Shown: positions 40,102 to 46,973 of the stretch, one piece after another
How the letters are laid out: each line of letters starts with the position of its first letter
Position numbering within the stretch: the stretch's first letter is position 1
Assembly (NCBI GenBank): GCA_001898385.1
Contig: MKTT01000109.1
Span: 1 to 48,851 of the forward strand
DNA length: 48,851 nucleotides
Direction: 5' to 3'
Source of the DNA: Planctomycetales bacterium 71-10
GTDB lineage: Bacteria > Planctomycetota > Planctomycetia > Isosphaerales > Isosphaeraceae
Notes under the pieces: model-generated
The model's database searches: none
What the model saw: only the letters and a program-made list of their open reading frames with translations
Told to the model about the DNA's origin: nothing
Position numbers and translations under genes: made by a program

Positions 40102-41900
40102 ACGTAGGCGAACAGGATGCAGGCCAGGACGACCGCCGAGGCCGCGACGTCCACGCCGTTCCAGCTCGCCCGCGTCCGGGCGCGGTCCTCGTCCGTGGCG
40201 GTGCCGAACGTCAGGCCGCGGATTCGGTCGTAGTCCGGGGCCGGCGTGAGGTAGCTGACCGCGACCAGCACCACCGCCGAGACGATCGTGATCAGCACGC
40301 TGAAGTACTGGAAGTAGATGTTGTTCACGACCCAGAGGAACGAGCCCGGCGCGTATCCGTGCTCGTATCCCTTCAGGCCCAGCGTGACCGGGGTGTCCAC
40401 GATCATGCGGAACGCCCCCATCAGGAAGCCGACCGCCATCGCCCAGAAGCATCCCTGGGCGGTGAGCCGCTTGAAGGCCACCCCCATGAAGAAGACCACG
40501 AAGATCGGCGGCGCCAGATAACCCTGCACGGCCTGCAAGTAGTTGTACAGACCGCGAGCGCCCTGGATGACGGGGATCCACGCCAGCGCGATGACGACCA
40601 TGGCGATCGTCGCCAACCGGCCGACGCGCACGATCTGCGACTGCGTCGCCCGGGGCCGCCACTTCTGGTAGAGGTCCACGGTGAAGAGGGTGGAGCAGGC
40701 GTTGAACACGCCGGCCAGCGACCCCATCAGGGCGGAGAGCAGCCCGGCCACGACGAGCCCCCGCAGGCCCGTCGGCAGCAGGTGCTTCACCAGCATCGGG
40801 AACACGGCCTGGGCCTCGTGCGGGACCGGCCGGCCGTCGGCCGTGACCATCGCCTCCAGGCCCGGAACCTTGCCGCTCTTCGCCAGGGCGAACCCGATCA
40901 TCCCCGGGATGATGAACAGGTAGACCGGGAACAGCTTCAAAAAGCCGGCGAAGATGCTGCCGCGGCGCGCCGTCCGCTCGTCCGGGGCCCCCAGGGCGCG
41001 CTGGACGATGTATTGATCGGTGCACCAGTACCACAGGCCGATGATCGGGGCGCAGAACAGCATGCCCAGCCACGGGTAATCGCCGTGGAAGTACCACGCC
41101 TCCTTGACGATCTTCCCCGCGGCGTCCTTCTCCAGCACGGGAGCCCAGGTCCATTCGACCCCCTCGGGGATGAGCGGACGCCAGAGGTTGAACATGTCCG
41201 ATCCGCAGAGCTGCCGAAGCTCCTCCCAGCCGCCCAGCGTGTACAGGCCGTAGATCGTCAGCGTCCCGGAGCCGAGGATCAGGATGACCGTCTGCACGGC
41301 GTCGTTGTACGCCACCGCCCGCATGCCGCCGAGCGCGGTATAAAGGCCCGTCAGCACGATGACGAGGATCGACCCGATCCAGAAGCTGTCGATCGTCGCG
41401 CCGCCCAGCTCCAGGCGGACCTCCGGGAGCAGCGTGGCGAAGACGACGCCGCCGGCGAAGATCCCCACGGCGATCTTCGACACGATGAACGTGATGATCG
41501 AGACCACGGAGAGGACGTATCGCGAGGCGGGCGAGAACCGACGCTCCAGGAACTCCGGCATGGTGAAGACCATCGACCGGCTGTAGAACGGGACGAAGAC
41601 CCAGGCCAGAACCAGGAGGCACCAGGCGTGCAGCTCGTAATGGGCCATCGCCACGCCGTCGGCCGCGCCCGAGCCGGCCAGGCCGACGACGTGCTCGGAG
41701 CCGACGTTCGAGGCGAAGATGGAGGCGCCGACGATCCACCAGGAGAGGTTGCGGCCCGCAAGGAAGTAGTCGTCGGCCGTGTCCTTCCCCTTGCCGATGA
41801 CCCACCAGGCCATGGCGATGAGGAGGCCGAAGTAGACGGCGATCACCAGCCAGTCGAGGCCGGAGAGGCTCGCGGCGGCGTGCGCTTGGGCGATCAGCAT
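40086..41900 (-). CDS. SGLT/SSS-family sodium:solute symporter
   Basis: A 604-residue membrane protein with 13-14 predicted helices. N-terminal AVYFGLLIAMAWWVIGKGKD precedes DDYFLAGRNLSWWIVGASIF, and ASNVGSEHVVGLAGSGAADG has the SGLT-type Na+/sugar pattern. Later segments are LGGMRAVAYNDAVQTVILIL, LRGLVVAGLLSALMGSLAGV and YLAPPIFVVFFMGVAF. It lies 31 bases downstream of the sugar kinase on the same strand, so it is the last gene of that operon and probably imports the sugar that the operon uses. The next gene on the right edge of the operon is galT-like. Its 3' end overlaps the convergent oxidoreductase by 16 bases. Confidence 0.92.
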   Translation of the reverse strand: MLIAQAHAAASLSGLDWLVIAVYFGLLIAMAWWVIGKGKDTADDYFLAGRNLSWWIVGASIFASNVGSEHVVGLAGSGAADGVAMAHYELHAWCLLVLAWVFVPFYSRSMVFTMPEFLERRFSPASRYVLSVVSIITFIVSKIAVGIFAGGVVFATLLPEVRLELGGATIDSFWIGSILVIVLTGLYTALGGMRAVAYNDAVQTVILILGSGTLTIYGLYTLGGWEELRQLCGSDMFNLWRPLIPEGVEWTWAPVLEKDAAGKIVKEAWYFHGDYPWLGMLFCAPIIGLWYWCTDQYIVQRALGAPDERTARRGSIFAGFLKLFPVYLFIIPGMIGFALAKSGKVPGLEAMVTADGRPVPHEAQAVFPMLVKHLLPTGLRGLVVAGLLSALMGSLAGVFNACSTLFTVDLYQKWRPRATQSQIVRVGRLATIAMVVIALAWIPVIQGARGLYNYLQAVQGYLAPPIFVVFFMGVAFKRLTAQGCFWAMAVGFLMGAFRMIVDTPVTLGLKGYEHGYAPGSFLWVVNNIYFQYFSVLITIVSAVVLVAVSYLTPAPDYDRIRGLTFGTATDEDRARTRASWNGVDVAASAVVLACILFAYVYFRG

Positions 41901-41931
41901 GGGGAGGGTATCCGCGGAGGGTGATGATGAG

Positions 41932-43158
41932 TTAGACGATCAATGCGGGCGTCCCCGCCCGGTCGGCCAGGCGTCGCAGGTCGGGAAGCGAGTCCGCCTC
42001 CAGCAGCACGACGACGGTCCCGCCGCAGCCGCCGCCGCTGACCCGGGCGCCGTAGAAGCCTCGCGACGGCCCCAGGCCGCGGACGGCCTCGACCATCGCG
42101 TCGGTCTCGGGACGGCCCAGGCCGATCGAGCCGTAGCCGGCGTGCGAGTCGTACATCAGCTCGCCGACCTCCCGCAGCGTCCCGGCCCGGTCCGCCCCGC
42201 CGTCCCGGAGCCAGCTTTCGGCCAGGTGGCAGCGGGCGTTCTCGCCGACGGGGAACTCGACGGCCGCCCGCACCGGGTAGGGCCGATCGGGGACGACGGC
42301 GGAATGCGGGTCGTCGACCGAGCCGTACGCGGCGAGGAAGTCCGCGCCCGCGAGCGAGGCCGGCAGGACGTCGGCCGCCTCATCCAGCAGCGATGGAGAT
42401 AGCTCCGTCAAATGCCCGAGCTTCCGGCCGAGCGCGCCCTCCAGGATCCGCTTGCCCATGAACGAGGCCGTCCGCGCCGTGCCGTACTCGGCCCCGGATA
42501 CGGCGTGCTTCACGCCGCTGGGCCAGCCCGCGACGATCGCGCCGTCGGGGAGCGGGACCGGATCGCGGAGGACGTCCGGGCGGCAGAGGATCGGCAACAG
42601 CGCCCCGCGGACGCCGTGGGCCGCGGCGAGTTGGTCCATCAGGCCGCAGGGGGCCCCGACCACCTCGTTCTCCGCCCGCTGGGCCAGGCGAGCCAGGGCG
42701 GTCCCCTCGAACCGACGCCCCGCGGCTTCCTCCAGCGCGCGGAGCGTTGCGACCTCCAGGGCCGCGCTGCTGCTCACGCCCATCGAGGTCGGCACGTCGG
42801 TCGCGATCTCGATCGCCAGGCCGGACGCCGGCCGCCAATCCCGGGCGTGGCAGAACAGGAAGAGGCAGCCGAGCGGGTAGTAGGCCCAGTGCGGGACGTC
42901 GCGCGCCCGGAGCCAGTCCTTCAGCGGAGCGACCCCGCCGGCCTCGGCGACCATTTCGCGCGGGTCCGGCAGCGGGAGATCGACGGCCCCCTCCTGCTCG
43001 CTGACGACCCGCAGCCGCGGCGCGGGCGTCGGCGCGATCGTCACGCGGGTCGTCCCGCGGATCGGGGTCTGGAGGACCAGCGATCCGCTGTAGTCGGACA
43101 CGCCGCCCAGCACGTCGAGGCGGCCGGGGGCTTCACCCTGCCAGGGGGGTCGGCTCAT
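41932..43158 (-). CDS. GHMP sugar kinase, galactokinase/L-arabinokinase-like
   Basis: A 408-residue GHMP kinase. Motif 1 is PGRLDVLGGVSDYSGSLVLQ. Galactokinases usually read GRVNLIGEHTDYNGG, while plant L-arabinokinases have GRLDVMGGxxDYSGS, so the substrate may be L-arabinose or another sugar rather than galactose. Motif 2 is PTSMGVSSSAALEVATL, the catalytic Asp region is CGLMDQLAAAHG, and motif 3 is GARVSGGGCGGTVVVL. The product would be a sugar-1-phosphate. It overlaps the IMPase-like gene by four bases (ATGA), with a galT-like gene upstream and a symporter downstream. The galK symbol is withheld for the motif 1 reason. Confidence 0.88.
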   Translation of the reverse strand: MSRPPWQGEAPGRLDVLGGVSDYSGSLVLQTPIRGTTRVTIAPTPAPRLRVVSEQEGAVDLPLPDPREMVAEAGGVAPLKDWLRARDVPHWAYYPLGCLFLFCHARDWRPASGLAIEIATDVPTSMGVSSSAALEVATLRALEEAAGRRFEGTALARLAQRAENEVVGAPCGLMDQLAAAHGVRGALLPILCRPDVLRDPVPLPDGAIVAGWPSGVKHAVSGAEYGTARTASFMGKRILEGALGRKLGHLTELSPSLLDEAADVLPASLAGADFLAAYGSVDDPHSAVVPDRPYPVRAAVEFPVGENARCHLAESWLRDGGADRAGTLREVGELMYDSHAGYGSIGLGRPETDAMVEAVRGLGPSRGFYGARVSGGGCGGTVVVLLEADSLPDLRRLADRAGTPALIV

Positions 43159-44165
43159 CGGAGGTGTTCCTCCATCAGCCGCGACAGGACCGGTCGGACC
43201 AGGTCGGCCAGGCCGGGGTTGGCGTAGCCCATCCACGACACGGGCGAGGTCGTGTCCAGCGGCGCGTCGAGCGGCCGGCCGTCGGGGGCCTCGACCACGC
43301 CGCCGGCCTCTTGCAGCAGCATGGCCGTGCAGATGTCGTAGGGGTGGCAGACCAGGGCCGAGTCGATCCCCAGCGTGCGGTGGGCCAGCGGGCGCAGGTC
43401 GCCCAGCATGCGGTCGTGGCCGACCATCAGCTCGTAGAGCTGGCCGCCGGTCGAGAGGTATTGATCTTCGAACACCACCGGAGAACTCCCGCCCCGCCCG
43501 TGCAGCACCTCCCAGATCCGTTCCTCGACCCGCGCCAGCAGCTCCTTCCCCTCGGGGAAGAACCGCGCGAGGGCGGCGAAGCCGTGGCGGAAGTCGGCCG
43601 CGCGGGAGGGGCGGATCGGCAGCGGGCGCCGCCCGCCGTCGCGGATATCGACCCGCTCGGCGACCAGCCCCTCGGGCCCGCATCCTCGCACGCCGCTGAC
43701 CTGGTCGGACGCCCATTGCTTGGTCGTCGGCAGCTCGGTCATCGCCGCGACCCGCACGTCGCCCAGGTTGGTGCGGTCGCCCCGCTGCGGCGCCAGGGCC
43801 GCGAGGATCCACGCGGACCTCTTGTCATACATGAGCCCGCGCGTCCCGTCGATGGGGTCGAGGATGCACTTGAGCGCGGTCCGGTCGACGGGCGTCCCCC
43901 TCGGGAAGGTCGGGACCTCATCCTCGACCCCCTCCATCACCAGCTCGACGGGCCATTCGCGGGGCCAGCGGGACTCGAACCAATCGAAGACGGCCGACTC
44001 GCTGATCTTGTCGATACGGTAGATGGTGTCGGCGGCGGTGACCACGGCGACCTCGGCCAGGTCCTCCGCGGCGTGGGCGTGCCGCGCGGCGATCACGGCG
44101 TCGCGGATGGAATCCTGGAGGCCGCACAGGAGCGATCGGGCCCGATCCTCGTCCGCGGGGGTCAT
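43155..44165 (-). CDS. Inositol monophosphatase-family phosphatase
   Basis: A 336-residue protein with the Li-sensitive phosphatase signature: ELVMEGVEDE (metal-binding acidic residues), CILDPIDGTRGLMYDKRSAW (DPIDGT metal ligands) and PYDICTAMLLQEAGGVVEAP (C-terminal metal/substrate part). The region in between is longer than in classical IMPases. The family hydrolyses inositol-, fructose- or other sugar phosphates and 3'-phosphoadenosine phosphate. In this operon it could act on a sugar phosphate. It overlaps the kinase (4 bases) and the galT-like gene (4 bases), which implies translational coupling. Confidence 0.88.
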   Translation of the reverse strand: MTPADEDRARSLLCGLQDSIRDAVIAARHAHAAEDLAEVAVVTAADTIYRIDKISESAVFDWFESRWPREWPVELVMEGVEDEVPTFPRGTPVDRTALKCILDPIDGTRGLMYDKRSAWILAALAPQRGDRTNLGDVRVAAMTELPTTKQWASDQVSGVRGCGPEGLVAERVDIRDGGRRPLPIRPSRAADFRHGFAALARFFPEGKELLARVEERIWEVLHGRGGSSPVVFEDQYLSTGGQLYELMVGHDRMLGDLRPLAHRTLGIDSALVCHPYDICTAMLLQEAGGVVEAPDGRPLDAPLDTTSPVSWMGYANPGLADLVRPVLSRLMEEHLR

Positions 44166-45253
44166 CGCGCCATCCTCTTATAATGGGGGCCGGCGACCGC
44201 TCGCAGCTCGGCCGCCTTCTCGTCCGGGTCGGACTCGTTGGTCATGGAGCCCCCGCCGACCTCGGGCCCCGCCAGGTATTTCATCGTGTCGGGCTTCCGC
44301 AACGGCGGGTGGAACTCGACGTGGAACGGGTACGTCGCGTAGTCCCCGCCGTCGGTCGGGGCCTGGTGGATGGCCATGACGTAAGGCATGGGCATCTTCC
44401 AGAGGTTGTCGTACCGCGTGGCGACCTCGCGGATCATCAGGCCGAGCGACGCCCGCTCCGAGGGCGACAGATCGGCCAGCGAGGCGACCGGCCGGCGCGG
44501 CAGGATGAAGACCTCGTAGGCGTAGCGGGCGAACCAGGGGACGCACGCCAGGAAGTCGTCGTTGGCGGCGATCACCCGAGGTCCGGCTTCCTCGCGCTTC
44601 AGGATCGTCCGGCCCAGGTATTCCCCGGTGCGTTCGAAGTGGCGGCGGGCGGTCGCCGCCTCGCGTTCGATGTGGCCGTAGATCAGGCCGCCGGCGTAGA
44701 TCTGGCAGTGGGGGTGAGGGTTCGACGTCCCGACCAGCGACCCCTTATTCTCGAAGATCAGGACGTGGTCGACGTCGGGGCGGGCACCCAGGGCTTGATA
44801 GCGATCGGCCCAGAGGTCGACGACGGCCGCGGCCTCGGCGTCGGTCAGGTCGACGAACGTCTTGCCATGGTCGGGGTGATAGCAGACGACCTCGGCCGTG
44901 CCGCGGGCGCTCCGCGTGCGATAGAGGTCGTCGCCGCCGGAGACGTCCGGGGCGTCGGGGCCGAAGCACGGCAGGTCGTTGGTGAACCAATACGCCCCGG
45001 CGTAGGGCGGGTTCTCGCCGCGGAGGCGCCGGTTGCCGGGGCAGAGGGCGCAGGCGGGGTCGTAGGCCGGCGGGTCGACGTCGGCGGGGCGATGGGTCTC
45101 GCCGATCCAGGGCCGGCCGCCGCGGTGGGGGGTGTAGAGGATCCACTCCTCCCGCAAGGGGTGCCAGCGCTGCTCCCAGGCGACGCGCGGTTCGGGGGGC
45201 ATGGCCTCGGCGGTCTCCGTGGCTGTCGGGATGCGGAGGGCGGAACTCCCCAT
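44162..45253 (-). CDS. galT: Galactose-1-phosphate uridylyltransferase (GalT-type)
   Basis: A 363-residue HIT-superfamily enzyme. RWHPLREEWILYTPHRGGRP is near the N-terminus, CALCPGNRRLRGENPPY has the Cys pair of the zinc site, and IFENKGSLVGTSNPHPHCQI holds the active-site HPH with the uridylylated His. Near the end are HVEFHPPLRKPDTMKYLAGP and EVGGGSMTNESDPD. It exchanges UMP between UDP-glucose and a sugar-1-phosphate (Leloir pathway). It heads the minus-strand operon. galE is not in the window. The start at 45253 is an ATG; an internal ATG (MPPEPR) ~18 residues later is possible. Confidence 0.92.
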   Translation of the reverse strand: MGSSALRIPTATETAEAMPPEPRVAWEQRWHPLREEWILYTPHRGGRPWIGETHRPADVDPPAYDPACALCPGNRRLRGENPPYAGAYWFTNDLPCFGPDAPDVSGGDDLYRTRSARGTAEVVCYHPDHGKTFVDLTDAEAAAVVDLWADRYQALGARPDVDHVLIFENKGSLVGTSNPHPHCQIYAGGLIYGHIEREAATARRHFERTGEYLGRTILKREEAGPRVIAANDDFLACVPWFARYAYEVFILPRRPVASLADLSPSERASLGLMIREVATRYDNLWKMPMPYVMAIHQAPTDGGDYATYPFHVEFHPPLRKPDTMKYLAGPEVGGGSMTNESDPDEKAAELRAVAGPHYKRMAR

Positions 45254-45290
45254 GAAGATAGGCGAGCGGAGGCGGCCGGGCGAGGCCGCA

Positions 45291-45320
45291 TCCGCGCAGA
45301 AAAACGTCGATTCCGCGCAG
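45291..45320 (+). promoter_or_regulatory. Candidate XylR/AraC-type operator: two direct repeats at 21-bp period
   Basis: TCCGCGCAG occurs exactly at 45291-45299 and 45312-45320, a start-to-start distance of 21 bases (two helical turns). This is the geometry bound by AraC-type dimers. It is in the 104-bp space between galT and the XylR-type gene and could control both directions. Confidence 0.55.
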
Positions 45321-45357
45321 GCGTCCGGGCATGATGGACGATGGAGGGGGTGCCGTC

Positions 45358-46554
45358 ATGGGGACGCCGCGAATCGCGCTGCTGATCGAGACGTCGCGCG
45401 GCTACGGCCGCGAACTGCTGCGGGGCGTGGTGCGCTACGCACGGTTGCACGGGCCCTGGGGCTTCTACGTCACGCCGGGCGACTTCCTTCAGGCCGTCCC
45501 GCGGATGAAGTCGTGGGGCGGGACCGGGATCATCGCGCGGGTGGAGACGCCGGCGGTCGCCCGCGCGATCCTGGCGTCGGGGCTGCCGACGATCGCCCTC
45601 GGGCTGTCGGACGAGCAGTTGCGTCCGGAGAGCCCGCTGTCGCGGCTGAGCGAGGTCGTCTCGGACTCCCACGGGGCCGGCCGGATGGCGGCCGAACACC
45701 TGCTGGAGCGGGGCTTCCGGCATTACGCCTACGTCGGATCGAGGGGGCGCGTCTGGTCGGGGCGGCGGCTGGACGGCTTCCGCTCCCGGCTCCGCGAGAC
45801 GGGCTTCGAGCCGCACGTCTACGCCCAGCCGCGGCCCCGGCGCGCCGCGGCCGACTGGGAGCGCGAGCAGCCCGCGCTGGCCGCCTGGCTCGCGGGCCTC
45901 CCCCGGCCGGCCGGGGTCATGGCGTGCAACGACGACCGGGGCCGCGAGGTGCTGGTCGCCTGCCTCCACGCCGGCCTGAAGGTCCCGGAGGAGGTCGCCG
46001 TCGTGGGCGTCGACGACGACGAACTCCTGTGCGAGCTGGCCGACCCGCCGCTCTCCAGCGTGGTCCTCAACGCCGAGGCCGGGGGCTACCGCGCCGCCGC
46101 CCTGCTCGACCGGATGATGCGCGGGGATTGCTCCGAGCCCCAGCGCCTCCTGGTGGAGCCGCTGCACGTCCACGCCCGGCGGTCCACCGACATCGTCGCC
46201 CTGGACGACCCGGAGGTCGCCGCCGCGTTGCACTTCATCCACGACCACGCCGCCGGGCCGATCGCCGTGCCGGACGTGGTCGAGCAGGTCGTGATCTCGC
46301 GGCGGGCGCTGGAGCAGCGATTCCGCAAGGCGACCGGCCGGACGGTCCACGACGAGATCCGGCGCGTGCGGCTGGAGCGGGCGTGCCGCTTGCTGATCGA
46401 GACCGACCTGCCCGTCGCCCGGGTCGCCGACGCCTCGGGCTTCGGCCGCGTCAGCTACCTCGCCCAATCCTTCCGCCAGGCGTTCGGCGTCACCCCGGCC
46501 CGCTATCGCCGCCGCCTGCGCGACGGCGTGCCGGACCCTCCCGATAGGCCGTGA
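45358..46554 (+). CDS. XylR-type sugar-responsive regulator (LacI-like sensor plus AraC HTH)
   Basis: A 398-residue protein. Residues ~1-270 form a LacI/GalR-type periplasmic-binding sensor (PRIALLIETSRGYGRELLRG, then AAEHLLERGFRHYAYVG, AGVMACNDDRGREVLVAC and EEVAVVGVDDDELLCELADP). Residues ~290-390 are an AraC HTH (DVVEQVVISRRALEQRFRKA, and PVARVADASGFGRVSYLAQS followed by RQAFGVTPARYRRR). E. coli XylR has this layout. ATG 45358 is preferred because GGAGGGGG lies seven bases upstream; the ATG at 45331 is earlier but lacks it. It is divergent from the galT operon, which it is likely to control. Confidence 0.9.
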   Translation: MGTPRIALLIETSRGYGRELLRGVVRYARLHGPWGFYVTPGDFLQAVPRMKSWGGTGIIARVETPAVARAILASGLPTIALGLSDEQLRPESPLSRLSEVVSDSHGAGRMAAEHLLERGFRHYAYVGSRGRVWSGRRLDGFRSRLRETGFEPHVYAQPRPRRAAADWEREQPALAAWLAGLPRPAGVMACNDDRGREVLVACLHAGLKVPEEVAVVGVDDDELLCELADPPLSSVVLNAEAGGYRAAALLDRMMRGDCSEPQRLLVEPLHVHARRSTDIVALDDPEVAAALHFIHDHAAGPIAVPDVVEQVVISRRALEQRFRKATGRTVHDEIRRVRLERACRLLIETDLPVARVADASGFGRVSYLAQSFRQAFGVTPARYRRRLRDGVPDPPDRP

Positions 46555-46973
46555 AATCCGGCCCGGAATTGGGTTCGATCGCAGGAAATCATGTTCCTGG
46601 CTTCACAACACAATCCATTGAATTATCACGAGTTGCGCCTCGCGAAATTTGGGTCCGATCGTCGTTTTCGAATGCCTCGTCTCATCTCCGCTCCCGCATC
46701 GATGGCGTCGACTCACCCGGCCCCTCGCCGGCCGATGCGCGCGAGGGTGCCTGATCCGCCTTCGGCCGGGATGGAAAATCCCGGGGGCGGTTCCGATGCT
46801 GTCGAGTTGTCAAAGAACGATGGAATCACCCGTCTCCTGGATGATCCGCGGCGGTGGCGTCGCGATTTCAGGAATCCCGGAGAATGGGGACGTCCGGGCG
46901 GGCCGCCCGGACCACCGTTCAGGACATCCGATGCTCATACCGAGATCCGACGACGGCCGTTTCTCGCCCAGGG
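46555..46973. other. Convergent intergenic region
   Basis: 419 bases between the XylR-type and GH51 genes. No coding sequence with a ribosome-binding site is apparent. It includes AT-richer bases near 46600-46660 and a strong hairpin at 46892-46912, listed separately. Confidence 0.6.
46892..46912. terminator. Candidate bidirectional hairpin terminator without T-tract
   Basis: Arms GTCCGGGCGG and CCGCCCGGAC are perfectly complementary with one base between, giving a very stable stem of at least eight pairs around a five-base loop. It lies ~60 bases past the end of the GH51 gene and between convergent genes. There is no T-run on either strand, so it may pause or protect mRNA rather than terminate alone. 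Confidence 0.45.

Noticed and set aside
38940..41924. 994-codon plus-strand frame across the oxidoreductase and symporter genes
   Set aside because: Both underlying genes have clear motifs in other frames. This long frame is an artefact of GC-rich codons.
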